Origin: Nitrogeniibacter mangrovi
GTDB taxonomy: Bacteria > Pseudomonadota > Gammaproteobacteria > Burkholderiales > Rhodocyclaceae
Assembly: GCF_010983895.1 (NCBI RefSeq)
Contig: NZ_CP048836.1
Coordinates: 3,844,001 to 3,908,000 of the forward strand
Length of the DNA: 64,000 nucleotides
Direction: 5' to 3'
Below, one piece after another: positions 18,135 through 26,235 of this stretch (position 1 is its first letter; the number at the start of each line of letters is the position of its first letter). A program made the translations under genes and the position numbers. Under the pieces are notes generated by a model. It was not told the origin of the DNA, made no database searches, and worked only from the letters and a program-made list of their open reading frames with translations.

Positions 18135-19588
18135 TCAGTCCCCCACGGCGGCGAGCGCGTCGGCATACCCCCGACCCGCCCGCCCTTGGCCGTCACATAG
18201 GCCTCGGCGTCCTTCTTGAGCAGGAAGGGCACGATGTCGCCGGGATCGCCCTTGCTGTCGAGCGCGTAGAACGCGGTGTTGGCGAACAGCTTGATCTGGC
18301 TGCCGCGGTCGAAGACGAAGGTCACCGACACCTTCTTGCCCTCGGCCTCCGCCTTCTTCACCGCGCGCAACGCGCACGCCGTGGACTTGTAGGCCGTGAT
18401 GCCACCGCCCTCGATCCACACCTCGCCGGCCTGACGCGGCTTGTCGATGGCGCCGCCGCACAGCGGGTCGGTGCCCGAGATCTCGTAGTTGGCGAAGCTG
18501 GCCTTCTCCGCGTCGTAGTCACGGCCCAGTTCCTTGTAGGCTTCGCGCACATAGGTCTCGTCGACCCAGGCGTCCGCGTCCAGGGGTTTGACCCGCCCCA
18601 TGCGGTCGAGCACGCCGTGGTCGTACTTGACGGTGTCGATCCACTTCGGCTTGAGCGTCGGGTCGAGCGTATGCACGCCGCCCGGGCCGAGGAACATGTA
18701 GACCACTTCCTTCTCGACCCGCGTCCATTCCTCGATCTTGGCCGCCGCCGCCACCGGATCCTTGCGCAACCAGTCATTGGCCGCCATCAGCGCCTTGATG
18801 TAGGCAACCACGAATTCCGGGTACTTCTTGGCGAAGTCCTCGCGCACGATCACGCCATGAAAGGTCGGCACCTTGGTTTCGGCACCGTCGAAGATCTTGC
18901 GCGCAAAGCCCCGGTAGGGCAGCAGTTCGCCGAAGGGAACGAAGTCGGCGTGCCCGTCGATCCGCTGCTCCTGCAGGCTGGAGGTGCCCACTTCCGGACT
19001 CTGGCTGGTCAGCACCAGGTCGTCGCTCGTCCACCCCTTGTCTTCGAGTGCCTTGAGGAGCATGCCATGGGCGGCCGATCCAAAGGGTACCGACACTTTC
19101 TTGCCCTTGAGATCGGCCAGTTCGTAGTAGGGCGAATCCTTGTGCACCACCAGGGCGTTGCCCGCACCGTCGGCGTTGTAGGCGATCATGGCGATCAGGC
19201 GGGTGCGCTCCTTGGGCATCGCCTGGAAGATGGCGCCGTTCACCAGCAGCGGATAGTCGCCCATCATGCCGATCTGCAAGGTGTTGGCGACCATGCCGTT
19301 GGTGACCGGCGGCCCCGAGGTGAAGTTCTGCCAGTCGATCTTGAACTCGATGTCCTTGTACTTGCCGGTCTTGGGCAAGAACTTCTCGAGCAGGCCGAGC
19401 TCCTTGATGACGATGCCACCGGTCACCGTGTTGGTGGTGGTGTTCTGGGTACCGATGCCGACGGTGACGACTTCGGCCAGCGCGGGCGTTGCCGCGAAAC
19501 AGCCGGCAAGCAGGGCGGCGGCGGTGAATCGGCGGACGGAATTTTTGTTGTGATTGTCTCGAGCGGTGCTTCTGGATCGTGCGTACAT
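18135..19588 (-). CDS. ABC substrate-binding protein (NrtA/SsuA/TauA-like) with C-terminal NosL-like domain; apparent frameshift near the 3' end
   Basis: Starts MYARSRS with a signal peptide ending ATPALA (about residue 38) and AAGGAAGC upstream. Residues about 40-365 form a periplasmic binding protein of the nitrate/sulfonate/taurine class (GMMGDYPLLVNGA, VHKDSPYYELADLKGKKVSVPFG). Residues about 374-484 are an extension resembling NosL: LCGG, then EVWIEGGGITAYKSTACALR, then a PFLLKKDAEAYVTAKGG-type ending. The frame breaks at a run of five C (plus strand, about 18169-18173); one extra base gives a natural end YADALAAVGD at 18135 and a 484-residue protein, whereas the uncorrected frame runs 776 codons into the permease gene. 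The ligand is unknown; neighbours suggest sulfur. Confidence 0.82.
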
Positions 19589-19681
19589 GATTTGCTTCCT
19601 TGTCCAGTGGGGTGTCGTTTCGTTCGAGTACTGCGGGGTTGGGGGCTTACGGTTGAGGTTGAGGGAAAGGGGGTTGGCGGA

Positions 19682-19706
19682 CCGCCGCGGCCTCAGGCCG
19701 TGGCGG
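19682..19706 (-). other. Hairpin spanning the ferredoxin stop codon
   Basis: An 11-bp stem with one G-T mismatch (CCGCCGCGGCC / GGCCGTGGCGG on the plus strand) has the TGA of the 7Fe ferredoxin gene as its loop. No U-run follows in the transcript, so it is more likely an RNA-processing or stability element, or a partial terminator setting the ratio of ferredoxin to ABC binding-protein mRNA, than a full terminator. Confidence 0.4.
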
Positions 19707-20028
19707 GGTTGTCGATGAGGGCGCGCTTGTCGGTGACCGCGGCCCAGTGATCGGCCTCGGGCAAGGGCTCGCCCGCCGCGTCGATCACCGGCCACTGCGC
19801 CGCCAGGCGCGCGTTGATCTCGATGAACGCGTGCTGCTCCGGCGGCAGGTCGGCCTCGGCGAAGATCGCGCCGATGGGGCACTCGGGCACGCACACGCCG
19901 CAGTCGATGCAGGTGTCCGGATCGATCACGAGGAAATTCGGCCCTTCGTGGAAACAATCCACCGGGCACACCGAGACACAGTCGGTGTATTTGCAATGCA
20001 CACAGGCTTCGGTAACGACGTAGGTCAT
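19693..20028 (-). CDS. fdxA: 7Fe ([3Fe-4S][4Fe-4S]) ferredoxin, AvFdI type
   Basis: 111 residues, collinear with Azotobacter vinelandii ferredoxin [19 protein letters not shown] at residues 9-26, [11 protein letters not shown], then [12 protein letters not shown], and a long acidic tail. The first motif has the C-x7-C-x3-CP spacing of the 3Fe cluster with an extra Cys (C12), the second the C-x2-C-x2-C-x3-CP of the 4Fe cluster. It is a soluble low-potential electron carrier. In this cluster it probably donates electrons to, or accepts them from, the AprBA-like enzyme encoded upstream (inference). It lies 72 bases after the HEAT gene and 104 bases before the binding-protein gene on the same strand. 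Confidence 0.93.
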   Translation of the reverse strand: MTYVVTEACVHCKYTDCVSVCPVDCFHEGPNFLVIDPDTCIDCGVCVPECPIGAIFAEADLPPEQHAFIEINARLAAQWPVIDAAGEPLPEADHWAAVTDKRALIDNPATA

Positions 20029-20100
20029 GGCTGATCTCCTGTCAGGCCGGCCGCATCGCAGCGGGCCGGCATGGTGGTGATGGGGGGCTGGACGGGCGGC

Positions 20101-21048
20101 TCACTTCTGCGCCAGGCCGATGGCGGTGAGCGCCAGGCGCGAGAGCTTGCGCACGTCGGGGTCGGCATCGTCGAGCGCCTTTTCCAGCGCCGGGATGGCG
20201 CGCGGATCGGCCAGCTCGCCGAGGGCGATGGCGGCCTCCTTACGCAGGTTGCCGATGGGATGGGCCAGGGCCTCCACCAGCGCGGGCAGGCCGGCCGCCG
20301 CCTTGAGCCACCCCAGGCTGCGCGCCGCCTTCACCCGCACCTGCCAGTATTCGTCCTGCATGGCATGCACGAGCTCGTCGATCGCCAGACCGAAGCGCAG
20401 CTTGCCGAGGGTCTGGGCGGCTTCCTCGCGCACCTGCCAGGCGGTGTCGCCCAGCGCACGGGTCAGCGCCGGCAGCACGCTGATCTCGGTGGCGTAGCCG
20501 AGCGCACCGACGGCGATGCGCCGCACCTCGGCTTCCGGGTCGTGGGCGGCCACTTCGGCCAGGTCGCCGACGGCCTCGGGTTTGCGCAGATAGCCGAGCA
20601 CGCCGACAGCCTCGCGGCGCACGCCCGGATCAGCATCGCGCAGCGCGGCCATGGCCGGTGCGAAGGCGGCGTCGACCCGCAGGGCGCGCACGGCGCGGAA
20701 GGCCAGCATGCGCACCTCGGCGCCCTCGCCCTGCAGCAGGGGCAGCAAGGGACCGGCGGAGGCGCTGAGCTTGAGCTCGGCCAGCACCTCGCCGGCGGCG
20801 GCGCGCACCTGGGCGTCGGCATCAAGCAGCATGGGCGCCAGCGCGGCGACCACCTCGGGGTCTTCGAAGCCTTCGAGGGCGCGGACCGCTTCGGTGCGCA
20901 CGCTGGGGTCGGCGTCGGCCAGACACGGCAGCAGCAGCGGCACGATGTCGTCCTCGTCGCTGTAGGGCAGGTCGATCACCGCCAGGCGGCGGACTTCGGC
21001 GTCCTCGCTGGCGAGGCGATCGGCGATGGAGAAGCTGGTGATGTCCAT
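20101..21048 (-). CDS. HEAT-repeat protein
   Basis: 315 residues made almost entirely of about 31-residue helical repeats with the PBS-lyase/HEAT signature (DADPSVRTEAVRALEGF, DADAQVRAAAGEVLAEL, DPEAEVRRIAVGALGYA, DADPDVRKLSRLALTAI). No signal peptide or membrane helix, so cytoplasmic. HEAT-repeat proteins are usually scaffolds or maturation factors; nothing identifies a catalytic site. It starts 10 bases after the AprB-like stop and precedes the ferredoxin gene, so it probably helps assemble, load or dock the iron-sulfur flavoenzyme (inference from position). Confidence 0.88.
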   Translation of the reverse strand: MDITSFSIADRLASEDAEVRRLAVIDLPYSDEDDIVPLLLPCLADADPSVRTEAVRALEGFEDPEVVAALAPMLLDADAQVRAAAGEVLAELKLSASAGPLLPLLQGEGAEVRMLAFRAVRALRVDAAFAPAMAALRDADPGVRREAVGVLGYLRKPEAVGDLAEVAAHDPEAEVRRIAVGALGYATEISVLPALTRALGDTAWQVREEAAQTLGKLRFGLAIDELVHAMQDEYWQVRVKAARSLGWLKAAAGLPALVEALAHPIGNLRKEAAIALGELADPRAIPALEKALDDADPDVRKLSRLALTAIGLAQK

Positions 21049-21058
21049 GGCCGTGTCC

Positions 21059-21292
21059 TCAGCGCAACAGGTAGGGAATGCTGACCGTGACCGCGTCGGT
21101 CGGGCAGTCGGTCTCGCAGGGCAGGCAGTACCAGCACTCGTCGTATTTCATGAAGGCCTTCTTCTTGACCATGTCGATGGCCAGCACATCGAGCGGGCAG
21201 ACGTCGACACAGACGGTGCAGCCCTTCTCGGCGATGCACTTGCTCTCGTCGACGACGACGGGGGCTTGGGTGAGGGTGGTGGCGATACTCAT
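21059..21292 (-). CDS. Minimal AprB-like 2x[4Fe-4S] ferredoxin subunit
   Basis: 77 residues with two cluster motifs: C19-x5-C25-x2-C28-x3-C32-P and C53-x2-C56-x2-C59-x3-C63-P. The segment KKAFMKYDECWYCLPCETDCP resembles the second cluster region of adenylylsulfate reductase beta subunits, but the protein ends about 14 residues later and lacks the long C-terminal tail with which AprB wraps around AprA. It starts 25 bases after the AprA-like stop. Likely role: the electron-transfer subunit of that flavoprotein. It could also be called a generic dicluster ferredoxin; the AprB reading rests on the motif plus the partner gene. Confidence 0.85.
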   Translation of the reverse strand: MSIATTLTQAPVVVDESKCIAEKGCTVCVDVCPLDVLAIDMVKKKAFMKYDECWYCLPCETDCPTDAVTVSIPYLLR

Positions 21293-21317
21293 GTCGGGTT
21301 CCTCCGGGCGGTCGGGA

Positions 21318-23048
21318 TCAGGCGGCGGCGGCGCTGCGGGCGACGCGCAGGCGCTGGTAGGCGGTGCGCTCTTCCTCGTCGATGGGCACGATGTAGGGCT
21401 CGACCGCCTTCTTGCGCACGCCCATCCGGCCTTGCGCGTCACGACTGAGCAGGGTGTGGCAGAACCAGTTGTCGTCGTCCCGCTCGGGGTGATCGACGCT
21501 GTAGTGGTACAGGCCCCAGCGGCTCTCGGTGCGGAACATCGAGGCGCGCGCGGCCATCTCGGCGCAATCGAGGATGGACAGCGCCTCCATGGCGCGCATG
21601 AGCTCGTGCGGGTTGGTGGCCATCATCGCGGTGGCGTCCTCGCGCACCTCGTCGAAGCGGCGCAGGCCGATCTCGTACTTGCGGGTGATCTTGGGCGGCT
21701 GCAGGTAGTCGTTCACCAGCCGGCGCGTCTTGTACTCGATCTGGAAGGGCGTGAGCCCTTCGCTGCGCGCCAGCGGCGCGCAAATGCGGGCCTGCTCGGC
21801 CGCGATGGCGCCGTCATCGATGCGCCCCGTGCCCACCCCGGCGCAGTAGTCGGCGGCGTTCTGCCCGCACAGGCGGCCATAGACGAAGGCGCCGAGCATG
21901 TAGTTGTGCGGCACGCTGGCGCAGTCGCCGGCGGCGTAAAGCCCCTTTACCGAGGTCTCGCCGCGGGCGTTGGTCCAGATGCCCGAGGCACTGTGGCCGC
22001 TGCAGAAGCCGATCTCGGAGATGTGCATCTCGACCATCTCCTTGCGGTAGTCGTTGCCGCGCTTCTCGTGGAAGCGGCCGCGGCTGGGGCGCTCGTTGGT
22101 GTGCAGGATGTGCTCGATCTCGCCGATGGTCTCCTCGGCGAGGTGGTCGAGCTTGAGGAACACCGGGCCGTTGCCGCCCTGCAGCTCGTTGTAGAACTCC
22201 ATCATCATCTGCCCGCTCCAGTAGTCGCACTCGATGAAGCGCTCGCCCTTCGAATTGGCGGTGAAGCCGCCGAAGGGACCGGTCACGTAAGCGCAGGCCG
22301 GGCCGTTGTAGTCCTTGATGAGCGGGTTGATCTGGAAGCATTCGAGGTTGGCCAGATCGGCCCCCGCGTGATAAGCCATGGCATGGCCGTCGCCGCAGTT
22401 GGTGGGGTTCTCGTAGGTGCCCATCAGGTAGCCGGAGGCGGGCAGGCCGATGCGCCCGGCGGCGCCGGTGCTGAGCACCGCCGCCTTGCAGCGGATCACG
22501 TAGAAGTCCGCCGTGCGGCAGTCGAAGCCCATGACGCCGGTGATCTCACCGTCGGCGCCGGTGAGCAGGCGGGTGACCACCACCCGGTTGGTGATCTCGA
22601 CCCGCGCGCGCTTGAGCTGGCGGTAGAGGATCTTCTTCATGTGGTGGCCTTCGGGCATCGGCAGCACGTAGCTGCCCAGGTGATGCACCTTGCGCACCGC
22701 GTAGTCGCCGGTTTCGTCCTTCTCGAACTTCACCCCCCAGCGGTCGAGCTCCTGGATCATGTCGAAGCTGTTGGCCGCATAGGCCATGACCGCCTCCTGA
22801 TCGACGATGCCGTCGTTGGCGATGGTGATTTCCTTGACGTACTGCTCGGGGGTGGCGTGCCCCGGAATGACGGCGTTGTTGAGCCCGTCCATGCCCATCG
22901 AGATCGCGCCCGAGCGCTTCACGTGGGCCTTGTCGATGAGCAGCACCCTGAGGTCGGGGTTTTGTGCCTTGGCTTTCACCGCGGCCATCGGCCCGCCGGT
23001 GCCACCGCCGATGACGACGATGTCGAACTCCATGTCGATGCGTTTCAT
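21318..23048 (-). CDS. AprA-like FAD-dependent oxidoreductase (fumarate reductase/APS reductase flavoprotein superfamily)
   Basis: 576 residues. The N-terminal FAD Rossmann motif is VVIGGGTGG (12-19), followed by a ribityl-binding stretch (LLIDKAHVKRSG), the superfamily segment AAVLSTGAAG near 190, an FAD-contact region GLYAAGDCASVPHNYMLGAFVYG in the second half, and a helical C-terminal domain with RTESRWGLYHYSVD. It is shorter than bona fide AprA (above 600 residues), but pairing with an AprB-like ferredoxin supports this branch over succinate dehydrogenase or aspartate oxidase. Predicted cytoplasmic redox enzyme; the substrate is unknown, with a sulfur oxyanion or adduct favoured by the TauE and ABC context. 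AGGAG lies 5 bases before the chosen ATG. Confidence 0.87.
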   Translation of the reverse strand: MKRIDMEFDIVVIGGGTGGPMAAVKAKAQNPDLRVLLIDKAHVKRSGAISMGMDGLNNAVIPGHATPEQYVKEITIANDGIVDQEAVMAYAANSFDMIQELDRWGVKFEKDETGDYAVRKVHHLGSYVLPMPEGHHMKKILYRQLKRARVEITNRVVVTRLLTGADGEITGVMGFDCRTADFYVIRCKAAVLSTGAAGRIGLPASGYLMGTYENPTNCGDGHAMAYHAGADLANLECFQINPLIKDYNGPACAYVTGPFGGFTANSKGERFIECDYWSGQMMMEFYNELQGGNGPVFLKLDHLAEETIGEIEHILHTNERPSRGRFHEKRGNDYRKEMVEMHISEIGFCSGHSASGIWTNARGETSVKGLYAAGDCASVPHNYMLGAFVYGRLCGQNAADYCAGVGTGRIDDGAIAAEQARICAPLARSEGLTPFQIEYKTRRLVNDYLQPPKITRKYEIGLRRFDEVREDATAMMATNPHELMRAMEALSILDCAEMAARASMFRTESRWGLYHYSVDHPERDDDNWFCHTLLSRDAQGRMGVRKKAVEPYIVPIDEEERTAYQRLRVARSAAAA

Positions 23049-23118
23049 GCTTGCTCCTGGGGGTTGGGAGTGTCCTGCTTCGTTCAGGCAGTTGCCGGGG
23101 CCGGTTCTGTGCCGGTCC

Positions 23119-23898
23119 TCAGCTGCGGTCGATCCGCAGGCGGTACTGGAAGGCATCGCCGCGGTAGTACAGAAACTCGAAATCGATGGGCCGCTCACCG
23201 GCGTAGGTCAGCCGCTCGATGCGCAGCAGGGGCGAGCCCTCGGCCACGTCGAGATGGCGGCCGAGCGACGTTTCGGCGCTGATCGCCTCGATCTGCACGT
23301 CCGCATGCGTGAGGTTGTGGCCGTAGTCGTTTTCGAGAATGACGAAGATGTCGCGGGTGGCGAGGTCTTCCTGCGTCAGGCGCTGGCCGATGTCGATCGG
23401 GAAGTAGCTCACATCCACGGAAATGGGCTCGCGGTTCAGATAGCGCAGCCGCTGGATCTCGAACACCGGGCTGCCCGCCTCCAGCGCCAGGCGCTGCGCG
23501 ACCACGGCACTGGCCGGCACCTCGCGGGCGCTCAGCAACAGGGCATAGGTCTCGTACCCGGACGGCGCCATCGCCTCGCCGAAACCCTGCAGGCGCGACA
23601 GGCTCTGGAAGGCCTTGGGCTTGGCCACGAAACTGCCCTTGCCCATCACCTTGAAGATCAGGCCCTCCTTCTGCAGATCGCCCAGCGCCTGGCGGATGGT
23701 GATCCGGCTCACCCCGAAGCGCGCCATCATCTGGCTCTCCGAGGGCATCTGCGAATGCGGCGGATAGGTGCCATCGAGAATGCCGCGCCGCAGGGCCTCG
23801 CGGATCTGGGTATGCAGCGGCACCGGAGACACGGCGTCGATCGCGTGCGGCTTGGCCAGGGGCGGCGTTTCGATGGCTTTCTTGTTGGAGCGGGCCAT
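23119..23898 (-). CDS. GntR/HutC-family transcriptional regulator (UTRA domain)
   Basis: 259 residues. The winged helix-turn-helix is at about 28-92 (LRRGILDGTYPPHSQMPSE, then FGVSRITIRQALGDLQKEG) and a UTRA ligand-binding domain at about 110-255. HutC-type regulators are usually repressors released by the pathway substrate or an intermediate. It sits between the TauE exporter gene and the AprA-like gene on the same strand, so it is probably the local regulator of the cluster. TTATG(T/A)C heptamers lie just upstream of its own start and upstream of the exporter gene and may be its operators. Confidence 0.92.
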   Translation of the reverse strand: MARSNKKAIETPPLAKPHAIDAVSPVPLHTQIREALRRGILDGTYPPHSQMPSESQMMARFGVSRITIRQALGDLQKEGLIFKVMGKGSFVAKPKAFQSLSRLQGFGEAMAPSGYETYALLLSAREVPASAVVAQRLALEAGSPVFEIQRLRYLNREPISVDVSYFPIDIGQRLTQEDLATRDIFVILENDYGHNLTHADVQIEAISAETSLGRHLDVAEGSPLLRIERLTYAGERPIDFEFLYYRGDAFQYRLRIDRS

Positions 23899-23910
23899 GT
23901 TTCTTCTTCC

Positions 23911-23934
23911 TTATGTCACTACCTGTTATGACGA
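23911..23934. promoter_or_regulatory. Putative GntR operator upstream of the regulator gene
   Basis: TTATGTC at 23911-23917 and TTATGAC at 23926-23932 lie 13-22 bases before the GntR start (23898). The same two heptamers recur upstream of the exporter gene at 24966-24982, in the other order. Shared rare AT-rich words at the two promoters of a cluster containing one GntR regulator suggest autoregulated operators; the spacing differs between the two sites. Confidence 0.4.
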
Positions 23935-23980
23935 GTACTGATTAGCAATTCAGATGCCAGGTTTGCGGCGTCGCACAATT

Positions 23981-24877
23981 TCAATTCACATCGTTGGTTT
24001 TATTGAAGTTTTTGAAACTCGGCGCGAGTTCGCCAGCAAAAAAATGCTGCGGATGCGCACCAGCCGCGTGCGCGTGCGCACCAAGAGCGGGGCCGGCACG
24101 CACCGGCGCGGCCTGGACGCCCCGGGGCCAGGCCGCCAGCAGGCCGGCCGCCATCAGCAGCACCAGCACCACCGGGCGGAAATGCCGTTTGCCGATGCGC
24201 CGGTACAGGCGCGCCCCACCGAGGCCCCCGAGATGGAACAGCGGCGCGAGCGCCAGGCCGAAGACCACGTCGGCCCAGGACAACACCCCCAGCGCGGCCA
24301 CCGCGATCACCGCCGCCGGATAGAGCACCGCAAAGAACACGATGAAGTTCGCCCGGGCCCGGTGGCCATCGGGCTCGACGCCCAGGAGATAGAGAATGGC
24401 CGGCGGCCCACCGACGCCGCCGAAGCCGGTCAGCACACCGCTGAGCATGCCGACCCCGAGCGAGCGCCGCAGCGAACGCCCCCCCATCCGCAGCACGCCG
24501 GACATCAGCCCGATCGCGCTCAGGATCACGGCCACGCCCAACACCAGACCGAAAGCCTGCGCAGGCAAGGCCCCCACCAGCGCGATGCCGCAGGGCACCC
24601 CGACGAAGGCGGCCACGCTCATCGGCAGCATGACCTGGCGGTCGATCACACGCGTGGCGGCGGCCAGGGTGGTGCGTCCCATCGGCAGGGCGTTGAGCAG
24701 GGTCACCAGACACATGGTTTCGCGGGCGCTGAGCACCAGCGACATCAAGGGCGCCATCAACAGCGCGGCACCGAAACCGGTCAGTCCGCGCAGCGCACCG
24801 CCGACGAGCGCGGCCACCAGCACCACACCCCAGGTCGGCGCATCCCAGGCACCAAGACATTGGAAGATTTCGTTCAA
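23981..24877 (-). CDS. TauE/SafE-family anion exporter (probable sulfite/organosulfur exporter)
   Basis: 298 residues from a TTG at 24877, with seven to eight hydrophobic helices and the two related Gly-rich halves of the family (ALVGGALRGLTGFGAALLMAP at the start, SGVLTGFGGVGGPPAILYL in the middle). TauE members export sulfite, sulfoacetate or related anions made by sulfonate degradation, fitting the rest of the cluster. The TTG is preceded by AAAGG 6 bases upstream and puts the first helix at the N-terminus. An in-frame ATG at 24958 would add 27 unstructured residues, but it lies next to a -35-like TTGACA and so probably upstream of the transcript start. A polar His/Ala tail follows the last helix. 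Confidence 0.83.
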   Translation of the reverse strand: MNEIFQCLGAWDAPTWGVVLVAALVGGALRGLTGFGAALLMAPLMSLVLSARETMCLVTLLNALPMGRTTLAAATRVIDRQVMLPMSVAAFVGVPCGIALVGALPAQAFGLVLGVAVILSAIGLMSGVLRMGGRSLRRSLGVGMLSGVLTGFGGVGGPPAILYLLGVEPDGHRARANFIVFFAVLYPAAVIAVAALGVLSWADVVFGLALAPLFHLGGLGGARLYRRIGKRHFRPVVLVLLMAAGLLAAWPRGVQAAPVRAGPALGAHAHAAGAHPQHFFAGELAPSFKNFNKTNDVN

Positions 24878-24961
24878 GATCGGCCTTTCGATGAGGAGCG
24901 TTGCCCGCCATGGGCGCCGATTTGGATGAGCGGCGGTCCGGGGCCAGGGGGTACGCATCAA

Positions 24962-24985
24962 CTTGTTATGACAGGTTATGTCAAG
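24962..24985. promoter_or_regulatory. Imperfect palindromic operator/promoter element upstream of the exporter gene
   Basis: The 24-base element has symmetric ends CTTG...CAAG and contains GTTATGAC and GTTATGTC 10 bases apart. Read on the minus strand it begins with TTGACA (24984-24979), a perfect -35 hexamer; I see no convincing -10. It shares its heptamers with the region upstream of the GntR gene, so it is the best candidate for the cluster's main operator. Confidence 0.5.
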
Positions 24986-25130
24986 CAAAACGCGCGCCAC
25001 CCGGAGCGACTCCGGAATCACGACGCAACCTGTTGAAACAATGGAAAACATCGCCACACCCCTGGAGCAGACGGACGCCCCGAGGCGGTGCAAAGGCCAC
25101 CCCACCGCCTCATTGCCGTGCATGTCGTGC

Positions 25131-26138
25131 TCACCCGAACCGCGCCAGCAGGGTCACGATGCCCAGCCCGGCGATCAGCAGATACGCCCACAGCGAGGCC
25201 GCCAGCCACCAGACCCGGGCGCCCGCGGCGCGGATGTCGACCAACCGGGTTGCCGCGCCGAGGGCCGCCAGACCCACCGCCAGCAGCAGTTGCGCCAGGC
25301 CGGCGCCGGCCGCCTGGAGCGTCGGCGGCAGCAGGCCACTGCCATTCAAGGCGATGGCCGCGAAGAAGGCCCAAAGAAAGAACGGCACCCGCACCCGCCC
25401 GCCACCGCTCGCGCGCCCGTCGGACCACGCCATCCAGACCATCGCCGGCGCCAGCAACATCACCCGCATCATCTTGGCGATCAACGCCGCGCCCGACACC
25501 TCGGGGCCCAGGGGGCTTGCCGCCGCCACCACGTGACCGAGCTCATGCACGGTCAGGCCGATCCACAAACCGAACTGAGCCGCCGGGAGGCCTACCCGAT
25601 CGAAGAGCCACGGCAACACATACATGCCCAGGGTGCCGAACAGCACCACCGAGGCGACGGCGGCCGACACATGGCGCGCGCGAGCGCCGAGCACGCCGTC
25701 GGCCGCGGCCACCGCGGCCGCGCCGCAGATGGCGCTGCCCGCACCGATCAGCAGGGCGCTGTGGCGATCGAGGCCGAACGCCCGCCCGAGCCGCTGCGCC
25801 AGCCACAGCGTGGAGGCGACGACCACGACCGCCGCGAGGGCGCCCCCCCAGCCCACGGCCGCGAATTCGTCGATGCCGATCCTCAGCCCGTACAGCGCGA
25901 TCCCCGCACGCATCAGCGGGCCGCGCGCCAGCGCCAGCCCGTCGCGTCCCCGCGTCGGTAGATCGGGCCACAGGTTGCCCACCACCATGCCCAGCGCCAC
26001 CGCCACGGGCAGCCATCCGAGCCCATGACGGCCCATGGCAGGAATCGCCGCCAGCATCGCCGCGAGGAACGTGATCCCGACGCAGGCGAAGAGACCGAGG
26101 CGGACACCAGGCGGGGGCAGGGTGGCACTTATGCTCAT
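25131..26138 (-). CDS. yeiH: YeiH-family putative sulfate/sulfite exporter (UPF0324)
   Basis: 335 residues with about ten hydrophobic helices and family-typical stretches: RAGIALYGLRIGIDEF near 77, LIGAGSAICGAAAVAAADGV near 130, GLTVHELGHVVAAA near 205, and FFAAIALNGSGLLP near 270. YeiH proteins are annotated as putative sulfate exporters. The gene diverges from a LysR regulator, the same arrangement as enterobacterial yeiH/yeiE, where YeiE is reported to respond to sulfite. It runs in the same direction as the AprBA-like cluster and ends 253 bases before it. That gap (24878-25130) contains the operator at 24962 and no gene. Confidence 0.88.
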   Translation of the reverse strand: MSISATLPPPGVRLGLFACVGITFLAAMLAAIPAMGRHGLGWLPVAVALGMVVGNLWPDLPTRGRDGLALARGPLMRAGIALYGLRIGIDEFAAVGWGGALAAVVVVASTLWLAQRLGRAFGLDRHSALLIGAGSAICGAAAVAAADGVLGARARHVSAAVASVVLFGTLGMYVLPWLFDRVGLPAAQFGLWIGLTVHELGHVVAAASPLGPEVSGAALIAKMMRVMLLAPAMVWMAWSDGRASGGGRVRVPFFLWAFFAAIALNGSGLLPPTLQAAGAGLAQLLLAVGLAALGAATRLVDIRAAGARVWWLAASLWAYLLIAGLGIVTLLARFG

Positions 26139-26184
26139 TTGCGTATATCCAAAGACATGAATGGCATAAGACTAAAAAGCCCAT

Positions 26185-26202
26185 TACTATTCGTAAATAG
26201 TA
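26185..26202. promoter_or_regulatory. Perfect inverted repeat in the yeiH/lysR divergent promoter
   Basis: TACTATT-CGTA-AATAGTA forms a perfect 7-bp inverted repeat centred in the AT-rich 97-base intergenic region, 34 bases before the LysR start and 47 bases from the yeiH start. Position and symmetry suit a LysR-type binding site controlling both genes. Confidence 0.6.
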
Positions 26203-26235
26203 TTAAATTCACCCATTCATTACCTGGGCTCATAC

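Noticed and set aside
17666-19996. A single 776-codon protein joining the binding protein to the permease region
   Set aside because: Its last part is the permease gene in the wrong frame; a one-base correction yields a normal SBP end and spacing.
24900-25130. An additional minus-strand gene upstream of the TauE gene
   Set aside because: Only Arg/Gly-rich frames and the operator/promoter are present; no start with ribosome-binding site, no family match.
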